Shown here: piece after piece, positions 1 through 7,072 of the stretch | Layout of the letters: every line of letters begins with the position of its first letter | How positions within the stretch are numbered: the stretch's first letter is position 1 | Assembly (NCBI RefSeq): GCF_000502835.1 | Contig: NZ_AYVL01000028.1 | Coordinates: forward strand, 62,228 to 96,382 | DNA length: 34,155 nucleotides | Direction: 5' to 3' | Source: Mesorhizobium sp. LSJC280B00 | GTDB taxonomy: Bacteria; Pseudomonadota; Alphaproteobacteria; Rhizobiales; Rhizobiaceae | Translations under genes and position numbers: made by a program | Notes under the pieces: model-generated | The model's database searches: none | The model's input: the letters and a program-made list of their open reading frames with translations, nothing else | What the model was told of the DNA's origin: nothing

Positions 1-102
1 ATGGCGACGACGACATCAGGCTGCGGCCACCATCTGTCACTACAAACGGCATCGGCATCCGCAACTGTAGTACTAGGTCGTGAACTCGTAAAGCGGGGCG
101 TC

Positions 103-187
103 GCCAGCGGCAGGGATCGAACCCGCACCTGAGCCAAGAGGCTCAGGATCACTGTGGTGATACTTTTACCAATTCCGTCACGCTGGC
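103..187 (-). tRNA. Degenerate class II tRNA-like sequence (probable tRNA pseudogene)
   Basis: On the minus strand a perfect 7-bp acceptor stem (GCCAGCG/CGCTGGC) encloses a leucine-tRNA-like D-loop (GGAATTGGTA), an 8-bp variable-arm-like hairpin (CCTGAGCC/GGCTCAGG) and a good T-arm (GCGGG TTCGATC CCTGC). Total length is 85 nt, as for a class II tRNA. The anticodon arm is short: ATCAC and GTGAT leave only a 4-nt loop, so no canonical anticodon can be placed. No CCA is encoded. I read it as a decayed tRNA-Leu/Ser-type sequence, or a tRNA-like RNA with another role. Confidence 0.45.
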
Positions 188-265
188 ACCTGCCTCGTAG
201 CGCAAATTTGCGCGGATCGCCATTCGAGGCTTCTCTTGTGGCGTCCGAGCCGATTCAGCGTCGGC

Positions 266-406
266 ATGAGCCGATACGACCTGCCCGACTTCGAGTGGCG
301 CGTGATCGAGCCGCTCCTGCCCAACAAGCCGCCAGGCGTGCCGCGTGTGGATGACCGCCGCGTGCTGAACGACATCTTCTCAAGGCGACTGTGGCTGCGC
401 TTATGA
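266..406 (+). pseudogene. N-terminal fragment of an IS5-family-like transposase
   Basis: The 46-codon frame begins MSRYDLPDFEWRVIEPLLP and continues through a DDRRVLN motif, the typical amino terminus of IS5/IS427-type transposases, where intact proteins continue for well over 100 residues. The match ends near position 384, after which the frame reads unrelated residues to a TGA at 404-406. The DDE catalytic domain is absent, so the fragment cannot transpose. It sits just left of the convergent esterase gene and is probably the residue of an insertion followed by deletion. Family assignment rests on recalled sequence similarity. Confidence 0.7.
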
Positions 407-415
407 GTCGGTGGC

Positions 416-1192
416 CTAATCCAGCCGGTGCATCAGATCGTCGTCCAGCCAGCGAGCGAAGAAATAGACCAGTTGCTTGTGCCACCACGGCCAGTCATGG
501 GCGGCATCGCCGCCCCAATAATCGACCCAGGCCGGAATCGACTTGTCACGCAGGATCTGTTCCAGCGCCTGCGTATCGGCCAGCATCCGTTCCTCCCAGG
601 CACCCTGCCCGCAGCAGAAGATCAGCCGCAGCGCCTTCAGCCTGCCAAGCAGCCGCGGATCGACGATACCCGGCAGGTAGTCGAGCGGCGAGTTGAAGAA
701 AATCTGTCCGTCGAGCGCGCTGCCGAAGAAATCGTGGGTCGAATAAACCCCCGACAGCGCGATGACGCCGCTGGCCAGCTCCGGAAAGCGGAAGACGAAA
801 TTCGACGAATGATAGCCGCCCATCGAGCAGCCGCAAAACAGCGGCTTCAGCGTACGCCCGCCATTGGCCTCGGCTGCGACAGACAGGAGTTCCGGCAGCG
901 CCTCTTCGCGCACATAGCGGAAATACGCTTCATGCCGGGCGATGCGATGGGCCGGCTCGGCATGGCGGTCGAAGAAGGATTCCGCATCGATGCCGTCCAG
1001 CGTGAACAACTGGATGCGACCGGTGTCGACGAACTCGGCGAGAGCCGAGACCGCGCCGGAATCCTCGAACTGGTAGAACCGCCCTTGCGAAGTCGGGAAC
1101 ACAACCACGGGTCGGCCGGCATGGCCGTAGCGCTTGTATTCCATGTCGCGGCCGAGGTTGCGGCCAAAACCCTTGTGGTAGGAAACGTCCAT
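416..1192 (-). CDS. Serine esterase of the alpha/beta-hydrolase fold
   Basis: The protein has 258 residues from the chosen ATG at 1192. That start has a GAGG four bases upstream and lies 4 bp after the stop of the upstream ATP-grasp gene; an earlier in-frame ATG at 1213 would overlap that gene. GCSMGGYHS around residue 123 is a G-x-S-x-G nucleophile elbow, and the late GGDAAHDWPWW segment offers the acid and histidine. This resembles the putative esterase (esterase D / mycolyltransferase-like) family. No signal peptide is seen, so it is probably cytoplasmic; the substrate is unknown. Tight coupling to the ATP-grasp ligase implies a shared pathway. The TAG stop (416-418) falls exactly at the edge of the IS remnant, so the C-terminus may have been altered by that insertion. 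Confidence 0.8.
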   Translation of the reverse strand: MDVSYHKGFGRNLGRDMEYKRYGHAGRPVVVFPTSQGRFYQFEDSGAVSALAEFVDTGRIQLFTLDGIDAESFFDRHAEPAHRIARHEAYFRYVREEALPELLSVAAEANGGRTLKPLFCGCSMGGYHSSNFVFRFPELASGVIALSGVYSTHDFFGSALDGQIFFNSPLDYLPGIVDPRLLGRLKALRLIFCCGQGAWEERMLADTQALEQILRDKSIPAWVDYWGGDAAHDWPWWHKQLVYFFARWLDDDLMHRLD

Positions 1193-1196
1193 CGCC

Positions 1197-2363
1197 TCAC
1201 GCCTTTTCCGCATGGATATAGTCGACCGCCCGGCGCAGCGCCTTCGGGTCGGTGGAGCGCAGCTGATAGGCGTAGTTTCCCATGGCGCGGCTGAAAACCT
1301 CCTCGATGGCGTGATGATGGACGATCATGCCGCCATGGGCGGCCAGCACGTCGGCATGGCTGTGCACATAGTTGAGATGCCGCTTGCGGCTGGCATAGGC
1401 GGTGAAATACTTGCCCCTGTAAGGGCCGCCGGCGGCGTCCTTGACCACCATGTCGGCCCAGGCGGCATAGACATCGATATCGAAGGTGTAATTGATGGCA
1501 TCGGTCATCCAGGCGCCAGGCGGCCGCATGTTGACCTCCAGCGCGATGACCCTGTCATCCCTGGTTTCGAACAGCTCGATGTGGAAGAAGCGCTCGCGCA
1601 CGTCGAACGCCTTGAGGATTTTCCTGCCGGCCTCCTCGACCGCCCGGCTGATCTCGGGAAAACAGACATAGCTCATATGTCGGTCGCGGTTGACCACCTC
1701 CATGACGCTCTGGTCGTAGCGGTGGCTGGCGGCCAGCACCACCTCGCCGTCGCGGTTGACCAGCCCGTCATAGGTCACCACCAGCCCTTCGATGAATTGC
1801 TCCATGACGAAGCTGACGCCTTCCGGCTTGTCCCTGAAGAAGCTGTCGAGTTCGCCGGCGTTGGAGATTTTGAAAGTGTTTGAGGCGCCGGAGCCCGAAT
1901 CCGGCTTCACCACCACGGGATAGCCGACACGTCGGATGAAGGTCATGGCGCCGGCGCGGTCGGAGCATTTGCGTTGCGGGATGGTTTCGACGCCGCTCTT
2001 GCGGAAGAACGCCCGCATGCGGCTCTTGCGTTTCAAATTCTTCACGAAGTCGAGCTTGGTGCCGAAGATGTTGAAGTCGGTGCGGATATTGGCTTCCAAC
2101 TCCAGCCAATGCTCGTTGAGCGATTCGAACCGGTCGACGCGGCCCCATTTGTGGATGAAATGGCCGATCGCCCGGAACACCGGCTCGTACTCCTCCATGT
2201 CGTCGATGCGGTAATATTCCGAAAGGGCTGCCTTCAATTTGCCGTCCAGCGCATCGAACGGCGCGTCGCCAATGCCGAGCACGGTGGCGCCGGCCTTCTT
2301 CAGCCGGTCGCAGAAATCGGCGCCATTGGCTGGAAAATGCGGCGAGAAGAACACGAAGTTCAT
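1197..2363 (-). CDS. ATP-grasp domain carboxylate-amine ligase
   Basis: This is a 388-residue protein from ATG 2363, chosen because GGGAGGG lies 7 bases upstream; a longer frame starting at 2390 adds only an arginine-rich tail. The N-terminal part (about 1-100) looks like a pre-ATP-grasp domain. YPVVVKPDSGSGASNTF gives the ATP-binding lysine and flexible loop, and IALEVNMRPPGAWM carries the Mg-binding Glu/Asn. ATP-grasp ligases join a carboxylate to an amine or thiol through an acyl-phosphate. The acceptor cannot be deduced. It is translationally linked to the downstream esterase (4-bp gap). A terminator-like hairpin and a possible short leader peptide lie about 130-200 bp upstream on the same strand. 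Confidence 0.85.
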   Translation of the reverse strand: MNFVFFSPHFPANGADFCDRLKKAGATVLGIGDAPFDALDGKLKAALSEYYRIDDMEEYEPVFRAIGHFIHKWGRVDRFESLNEHWLELEANIRTDFNIFGTKLDFVKNLKRKSRMRAFFRKSGVETIPQRKCSDRAGAMTFIRRVGYPVVVKPDSGSGASNTFKISNAGELDSFFRDKPEGVSFVMEQFIEGLVVTYDGLVNRDGEVVLAASHRYDQSVMEVVNRDRHMSYVCFPEISRAVEEAGRKILKAFDVRERFFHIELFETRDDRVIALEVNMRPPGAWMTDAINYTFDIDVYAAWADMVVKDAAGGPYRGKYFTAYASRKRHLNYVHSHADVLAAHGGMIVHHHAIEEVFSRAMGNYAYQLRSTDPKALRRAVDYIHAEKA

Positions 2364-2497
2364 GGACGATCCCTCCCGGCGGCGAGCCATTGCACCCCCG
2401 CCGACAATCGACTCTGGCGCATTTGCCGGGCTCGGGGAAGAGCAACTGGATCAGGTGAGCGGCTGGGTCCGCGAAAGGTGACGCCAAAACCGTGAAA

Positions 2498-2522
2498 TAA
2501 AAAACCCGCCTCGACGGCGGGT
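2498..2522 (-). terminator. Rho-independent terminator, minus strand
   Basis: The minus-strand transcript would read ACCCGCC-GTCGA-GGCGGGT, a perfect 7-bp GC-rich stem, followed by TTTTTTATTT. No full gene ends just upstream of it, and the ATP-grasp gene begins about 135 bp downstream, so it may end a short transcript or act as an attenuator. Confidence 0.75.
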
Positions 2523-2534
2523 CCTCGGCGCCAA

Positions 2535-2561
2535 TCAGCACCATACCCAAATTAGTAGCAT
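2535..2561 (-). CDS. Possible leader peptide MLLIWVWC upstream of the terminator
   Basis: An eight-codon frame ATG...TGA encodes MLLIWVWC, with two tryptophans and a terminal cysteine, and ends 13 bases before the terminator stem. Short alternative pairings exist: GGTGC with GCGCC, then GGCG with CGCC, then the terminator stem. This three-way layout resembles amino-acid attenuators. No good ribosome-binding site is visible, and the downstream gene is not a known tryptophan gene, so this may be coincidence or a small trans-acting RNA. Confidence 0.3.
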   Translation of the reverse strand: MLLIWVWC

Positions 2562-2670
2562 AGCTGCCGGCACAAAGCAAGAACAAAGTTTCTATAATCA
2601 GGAAAAATCGCTTCATGTCGGCGCCGCGCCTTCATTGCAGCTTGGGTTCCTCGCCCCACGAAAATGGCAT

Positions 2671-2783
2671 AGGTGGCTCGGCGAAGCCGAGACGGAGAGG
2701 GGACTGCGCCCTACGAAGCCCCCTCTCCGGCCGCGGAGCCTGTCCTCGGGCTTGCCGAAGGCAAGACCCGTGGGCGACCACCT
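2671..2783. repeat. Mesorhizobium-type intergenic palindromic repeat
   Basis: The segment starts AGGTGG and ends CCACCT, and contains GGCTCGGCGAAGCCGAGACGG followed by GGAGAGGGGACTG and CCCCCTCTCC arms. This matches my memory of the abundant dispersed repeat in Mesorhizobium intergenic regions (AGGTGGCTCGGCGAAGCCGAG and related). It folds into a long imperfect hairpin. It separates the minus-strand ATP-grasp unit from the plus-strand leuA unit and appears non-coding. Confidence 0.6.
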
Positions 2784-2883
2784 CTCTCCCGTTTCGCGAC
2801 GGCGCGGAACCCCGGTCTTGAGGCTGGATCGGCAGCTTCTGCGACAGCGAGGCTCCCACTTGCCTCGCTTTGCCCGCTCCTGT

Positions 2884-3015
2884 ATGAAATCCGCCATGAG
2901 CCCGCGCGCCACCTCTTTTGCGTCCCGTCCGACCGGCATTGCCGGCCAGACCGTTCGCGCGCTTGCCTCCACCCTGCTGCTTCTCGGCCTTATCGGCGAT
3001 CGCCGGGTTCGCTGA
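2884..3015 (+). CDS. Putative leuA leader peptide
   Basis: A short frame of 44 codons (or 40 from the second ATG at 2896) ends 154 bp before leuA. Near its C-terminus it reads ALASTLLLLGLIGDRRVR, with four consecutive leucine codons at 2974-2985 (CTG CTG CTT CTC), a glycine codon and a fifth leucine codon at 2989-2991. Leucine-rich leader peptides before leuA are the classic sign of ribosome-mediated attenuation by charged tRNA-Leu. The stop codon lies in the loop of one of two competing hairpins. No strong ribosome-binding site is visible, so the start is uncertain. Confidence 0.55.
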   Translation: MKSAMSPRATSFASRPTGIAGQTVRALASTLLLLGLIGDRRVR

Positions 3016-3059
3016 AGGAGCGCCCGGCGGTCGAATTGCCGCTCACGCGCACGCTCCTT
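2997..3059 (+). promoter_or_regulatory. Candidate leuA attenuator: two mutually exclusive hairpins
   Basis: Hairpin A pairs 2997-3007 (CGATCGCCGGG) with 3023-3033 (CCCGGCGGTCG), 11 bp with one T-G pair. Its loop holds AAGGAGCG (3015-3022), which is perfectly complementary to CGCTCCTT at 3052-3059 (hairpin B). The two cannot form together. The last codons of the leader peptide lie in the 5' arm of A, so ribosome position would choose between them. There is no T-run after B, so whether the effect is on termination or translation is unclear. Confidence 0.5.
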
Positions 3060-3169
3060 GGCCATTCACAAATTGGCACGTCACATCAAGCGAACGAAAT
3101 TCTGGTAAAGGCGCCGCTCGCCACCAATCCGCCTGAAGCTGGATCCGCGAGCCGCCGGGAGAAAAGACG

Positions 3170-4906
3170 ATGAACGCACGAGAAGATATCCGTCTGAATG
3201 TAGAGGAAACCGCCAAGCCCGCGAGGGGCATGCCGGATGCTGCCCGCAAATACCAGCCCTATCCGACCGTCGGTCTTGCCGATCGCACCTGGCCTTCGAA
3301 AGTGATCGACAAGGCGCCGATCTGGTGCTCGGTCGACCTGCGCGACGGCAACCAGGCGCTGATCGATCCGATGGGCCAGGAACGCAAGGCGCGCATGTTC
3401 GCCCTGCTGCTCGACATGGGCTTCAAGGAGATCGAGATCGGCTTCCCGTCGGCCTCGCAGACCGACTTCGATTTCGCCCGCTGGTGCATCGAACAGGGCA
3501 ACGTGCCCGCCGACGTCTCGCTGCAGGTGCTGGTGCAGTGCCGGCCGGAACTGATCACCCGCACTTTCGAGGCGCTGAAGGGCGCCACCAATCCGATCGT
3601 GCATTTCTATAACTCGACCAGCGAGCTGCAGCGCCGCGTCGTCTTCGAGAAGGACGTCGCCGGCATCAAGCGCATCGCCACCGATGCGGCCAAGATGATC
3701 ACCGACATGGCGGCGAAAGCCGGCGGCGGCTACCGTTTCGAATATTCGCCGGAGAGCTTTACCGGCACCGAGCTCGAAGTGGCGCTGGAGATCTGCAACG
3801 CCGTCACCGAGATCGTCAAGCCGACGGCGGAAAACAAGCTGATCATCAACCTGCCCTCTACGGTCGAGATGTCGACGGCCAACATCTATGCCGACCGCAT
3901 CGAATGGATGTGCCGCAATCTCGACAACCGCGAGAACCTGTTGATCTCGCTGCATCCGCACAATGATCGCGGCACCGGCATCGCCACCACCGAACTCGGC
4001 CTGATGGCGGGCGCCGACCGCGTCGAAGGCACGCTGTTCGGCAATGGCGAGCGCACCGGCAATGTCGACATCGTCACGCTGGCGCTCAACATGTACACGC
4101 AAGGCGTCGATCCCGGGCTCGACTGCTCCGACATCAACCGCATGAAGGACGTCTACGAATACTCCAACCAGCTGAAGATCCCGGAGCGCCACCCTTATGT
4201 CGGCGAGCTCGTCTACACCGCCTTTTCCGGCTCGCACCAGGACGCCATCAACAAGGGCATGAAGGCGCTGCGCAAGGCCAACACGCCGCATTGGGAGGTG
4301 CCCTATCTGCCGATCGACCCGGCCGATGTCGGCCGCAGCTACGAAGCCATCATCCGCATCAACTCGCAGTCCGGTAAGGGCGGCATCGCCTATGTGCTGC
4401 ATGCGGATTACGGCCTCAACCTGCCGCGCAACCTGCAGATCGAGTTCAGCCAGGCTATCCAGGCGATCACCGACGCCGAAGGCAAGGAGGTGCCGGTCAA
4501 GCGCATCTACGAGCGCTTTCTCGACACCTATGTCGACCAGCCCGGCGCGCGGCTGAAGTTCCTCGACCACCACACCTATCCCGACACCGAGGTCAAGGGC
4601 CGGCGCGTGGTCGAAGCGGTGATCCTCGACAAAGGCAAGGAGGTGACCATATCAGGCACCGGCACCGGCCCGATCGACGGCTTCGTCGATGCGCTGTCGC
4701 GCCATGTCGGGGTGCCGATGTCGGTGCTGGATTATTCCGAGCATTCCATGCAGCGCGGCTCGAATGCCTCGGCCATTTCCTATGTCGAGATGGAACATCC
4801 GGGCGGCAAGCTGTTCGGCGCCGGTATCAACACCAACATCGTCGCCGCCTCGCTAGAAGCCGTGGTTTCGGCCGCCAACCGCATCGTCGGCCGAAAGGGC
4901 GGCTAG
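3170..4906 (+). CDS. leuA: 2-isopropylmalate synthase
   Basis: LeuA condenses acetyl-CoA with 2-oxoisovalerate to 2-isopropylmalate, the first committed step of leucine synthesis, in the cytoplasm. The 578-residue product is full length for the longer LeuA class. The DLRDGNQ motif (residues 56-62) opens the DRE-TIM barrel and ISLHPHNDRGTG (about 259-270) provides the HxH metal ligands. The C-terminal third (from about residue 440) matches the leucine-binding regulatory domain, so feedback inhibition is expected. ATG 3170 follows GGGAG at a suitable distance. Upstream sits a leucine-rich leader peptide with competing hairpins, suggesting attenuation as well. It appears monocistronic, with a hairpin after its stop. 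Confidence 0.96.
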   Translation: MNAREDIRLNVEETAKPARGMPDAARKYQPYPTVGLADRTWPSKVIDKAPIWCSVDLRDGNQALIDPMGQERKARMFALLLDMGFKEIEIGFPSASQTDFDFARWCIEQGNVPADVSLQVLVQCRPELITRTFEALKGATNPIVHFYNSTSELQRRVVFEKDVAGIKRIATDAAKMITDMAAKAGGGYRFEYSPESFTGTELEVALEICNAVTEIVKPTAENKLIINLPSTVEMSTANIYADRIEWMCRNLDNRENLLISLHPHNDRGTGIATTELGLMAGADRVEGTLFGNGERTGNVDIVTLALNMYTQGVDPGLDCSDINRMKDVYEYSNQLKIPERHPYVGELVYTAFSGSHQDAINKGMKALRKANTPHWEVPYLPIDPADVGRSYEAIIRINSQSGKGGIAYVLHADYGLNLPRNLQIEFSQAIQAITDAEGKEVPVKRIYERFLDTYVDQPGARLKFLDHHTYPDTEVKGRRVVEAVILDKGKEVTISGTGTGPIDGFVDALSRHVGVPMSVLDYSEHSMQRGSNASAISYVEMEHPGGKLFGAGINTNIVAASLEAVVSAANRIVGRKGG

Positions 4907-4932
4907 CCGAGACCGCCAGGCCCGCGCATCAG

Positions 4933-4957
4933 CCCACCGGAAATTTTATCCGGTGGG
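4933..4957 (+). terminator. Hairpin downstream of leuA
   Basis: CCCACCGG and CCGGTGGG form a perfect 8-bp stem with a 9-nt AT-rich loop, 27 bp past the leuA stop. A clear T-run is lacking after the stem, so it is a probable rather than certain terminator. Confidence 0.5.
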
Positions 4958-5049
4958 TACGCTATCGCACCATAAGCACATGCTTGTAAGGCGCCGCCAG
5001 CGCGATATGATCGTACCTCAACCTGTGCCGAATTCGAAGGGATCGACAC

Positions 5050-6846
5050 TTGCAGCATACCACGCCTGCCGCCCCCGCAGTGCGCGAAACGTTGGAGCGA
5101 TTGCTTGCCAGCGAAACGTTCGGACGATCCGAGCGCGCGCGCAAGCTGCTCCGCTACCTGGTCGAGCGCGAGCAGGCAGGCGAAGCCGACAGGCTCAAGG
5201 GCTTCTCCATCGCGATGGACGTGTTCGGCAAGGACGGCGATTTCGACCCGTCGACCGATGCGGTGGTGCGGGTGCAGGCCGGCAGGCTGCGCGAGCTTCT
5301 GCAGCAGTATTTCGCCAATGAGGGCGTTGCCGAACCGGTCCGCATCGCCATTCCGCGCGGCGGCTATGTTCCGTCCTACGAACTCAACGCCATTCGCTTG
5401 CCGGCGGAGGTGGAGCCCAAGGCAGAAAACAAGCCGGAGCTGGCAACAGAGGAAGCGGCGACGACCGCCCCGCCCGGATCGCTGGAGGACGCCCGCAACC
5501 GGGCACATCCGGCTGCATTGCTGAGCGTTCCAGCCGTCGCCCCTGCTGCTCCTTCGCTGCAACGCCATTTGCAGTTCTTCTGGCTGGCGATCGCGCTGGT
5601 CATCCTCATGCTGGGTGTGCTGATCCTTCGCCAGGGCAGCGTGGTATTGCTGACCGGCGGCGACACGGCGGTCGAGACCGCGGTGGCGACCGGCAGCATT
5701 GCAGCGCCTCCCGTTGAAAACCTCCCCCAGGTCTACATCGCCATCAAGGCCGACAGCGACCTGGCTCGCCGTGTCGCCGCATCGCTGCGCGCCGGCCTCA
5801 GCGGCTTCGATACCATCAATTTCATCGGCCGTGATGCCGACAGCCCGCCCGATCCAGTAACCGACGCCGCCAGCTTCGTATTCGATGTCCTGCCCGGGCC
5901 GCGTAGCGGCGACATCATGCTCGAGCTGCAAAGCGTGGCGACCGGCCGCGTGCTGCTCTCACGCAACCTGACCGCCGGCGACAGCGCGAACACCGCCATC
6001 GAGGACCAGATCTCCGGCATTTTGAGCTCGGCTCTTCCCGCCTCGGGCACGATCTACAACTACATCGAGCAGAGCGGCATTCAGACCGGGCTAACGGCGT
6101 GTCTGGTGCTCAACGGCAAATATTATCTCGACCAGAACGCCCAGACGCACGAAGCCGCTTACCGCTGCCTCGAAGATCTTGCCAACCGGGAGGCGAAGTC
6201 GTCGCTCGTCTATTCGGAACTCGCGTCCTTGCATCTCGAAGCGGTCACCGACCACTATCCCTACCCCGCCGACGCGACGATCGACAAAGCCATGACGTTT
6301 GCCCATCGCGCCATCCAGATGGGCCCGACCAGCCCCTACGCGCACCGCGCCCTTGGTTATCTCAACTCGCGCATGGGCGATTCCGCGGAATCGATCCGCT
6401 GGATGCGCAAGGCCTATGAGCTCAATCCCTACGATCTCGCAATGGCCGCCGCCTATGGCTACGGGCTGGTTTTCGCCGGCAGGTACAGCGAGGGCACCCC
6501 GATCATCGCTCACGCGGTGGACATCGCCAGCGCCCATCCGACATGGTGGGATTACGGGCTGTTCGCCGGAGAGTTCATGATGGGCGACATGAACAAGGCC
6601 ACGCTCGCCAGCGACGGCTTGCGAACGACGGAAATGAAATCGCATTATCTGGCGGCGCGGCTGATCGGCGCCAAGGCTGCCGGCCGCGAGAAGCTGGCGA
6701 GCAGGCTGCTGCAGGAACTGACCACCAAATTTCCGAAATTCGCAGCCGATCCGCGCACAACCTTCGTCGAGCGAAGATATCCCGCCGATCTGACCAACCG
6801 GCTGGTGGAAGCCCTGCGTGCCGCCGGGCTTGGCGGCGCCAGCTGA
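5050..6846 (+). CDS. Membrane-anchored TPR protein with N-terminal winged-helix-like domain
   Basis: The 598-residue protein has three parts. Residues 10-115 contain a conserved block (LLRYLVEREQAGEADRLKG, then FDPSTDAVVRVQAGRLRELL, then IPRGGYVPSYE) that I recall at the start of many rhizobial TPR and cyclase-linked proteins and which resembles a winged-helix/DNA-binding fold. A single transmembrane helix (about 176-194, WLAIALVILMLGVLILR) follows a Pro/Ala-rich linker. The C-terminal part, from about 340, has tetratricopeptide-like helices (YAHRALGYLNSRMGDSAESI, YELNPYDLAMAAAYGYGL). The start is TTG at 5050 with AAGGGA upstream; no in-frame ATG precedes it. A CadC-like design, cytoplasmic regulator with periplasmic sensor, is my inference. 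The ligand is unknown. Confidence 0.7.
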   Translation: MQHTTPAAPAVRETLERLLASETFGRSERARKLLRYLVEREQAGEADRLKGFSIAMDVFGKDGDFDPSTDAVVRVQAGRLRELLQQYFANEGVAEPVRIAIPRGGYVPSYELNAIRLPAEVEPKAENKPELATEEAATTAPPGSLEDARNRAHPAALLSVPAVAPAAPSLQRHLQFFWLAIALVILMLGVLILRQGSVVLLTGGDTAVETAVATGSIAAPPVENLPQVYIAIKADSDLARRVAASLRAGLSGFDTINFIGRDADSPPDPVTDAASFVFDVLPGPRSGDIMLELQSVATGRVLLSRNLTAGDSANTAIEDQISGILSSALPASGTIYNYIEQSGIQTGLTACLVLNGKYYLDQNAQTHEAAYRCLEDLANREAKSSLVYSELASLHLEAVTDHYPYPADATIDKAMTFAHRAIQMGPTSPYAHRALGYLNSRMGDSAESIRWMRKAYELNPYDLAMAAAYGYGLVFAGRYSEGTPIIAHAVDIASAHPTWWDYGLFAGEFMMGDMNKATLASDGLRTTEMKSHYLAARLIGAKAAGREKLASRLLQELTTKFPKFAADPRTTFVERRYPADLTNRLVEALRAAGLGGAS

Positions 6847-6943
6847 CGTCTCCCGGCGCGTGCACGACGTCAGGTGATCGCGAAGATTTTACTGGCCATC
6901 CGGACGGCCAAAGCGCAATTCAGACACAATTTGAACCGGCCAA

Positions 6944-7024
6944 TCTGATCCCACATAGGTCTGATCCCGCATAAGACTGATCTCCGCATAAGTCTGACCT
7001 CCCGCAAAGACTGATCCGCATAAG
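6944..7024. repeat. Degenerate 15-17 bp tandem repeat, five units
   Basis: Units start at 6944, 6960, 6976, 6993 and 7010, with consensus (T/A)CTGATC-CCGCATAAG. Units alternate T and A at the first base and have lengths 16, 16, 17, 17 and 15. There are no spacers, so it is not a CRISPR. The array sits directly before the alpha/beta hydrolase start at 7073 and could hold repeated protein-binding sites or be simple slippage. Confidence 0.7.
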
Positions 7025-7072
7025 ACCGCCCCGGCATCCTGACTGATCCCGGCACCAAGCCATAAAGTTTGC

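Larger units (their letters stand above)
76..416. mobile_element. Decayed IS remnant (IS5-family-like) with imperfect terminal repeats
   Basis: A truncated transposase start lies inside a segment bounded by imperfect inverted ends. Left end (76-95) and the reverse complement of the right end (398-416) agree at about 13 of 20 positions, sharing the core ACTC-TAA-GCG. Both ends are flanked by TA (74-75 and 417-418), which would fit a TA target duplication. The right end touches the stop codon of the esterase gene. Most of the transposase is missing, so this would be an internally deleted, non-autonomous copy. The boundaries are my inference; the true left end could instead lie nearer 215-265, just before the transposase start. 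Confidence 0.4.

Noticed and set aside
1768..2616. Minus-strand frame starting MKRFFLIIETLFLLCAG, signal-peptide-like
   Set aside because: It reads through the terminator and into the ATP-grasp gene out of frame; its start probably lies upstream of any transcript start.
3086..4573. Long open frame antisense to leuA
   Set aside because: High-GC shadow of a certain gene; no domain and a composition typical of reverse-frame translation.
6944..7024. CRISPR-like array
   Set aside because: Units are contiguous and only 15-17 bp, with no spacers and no cas genes nearby.
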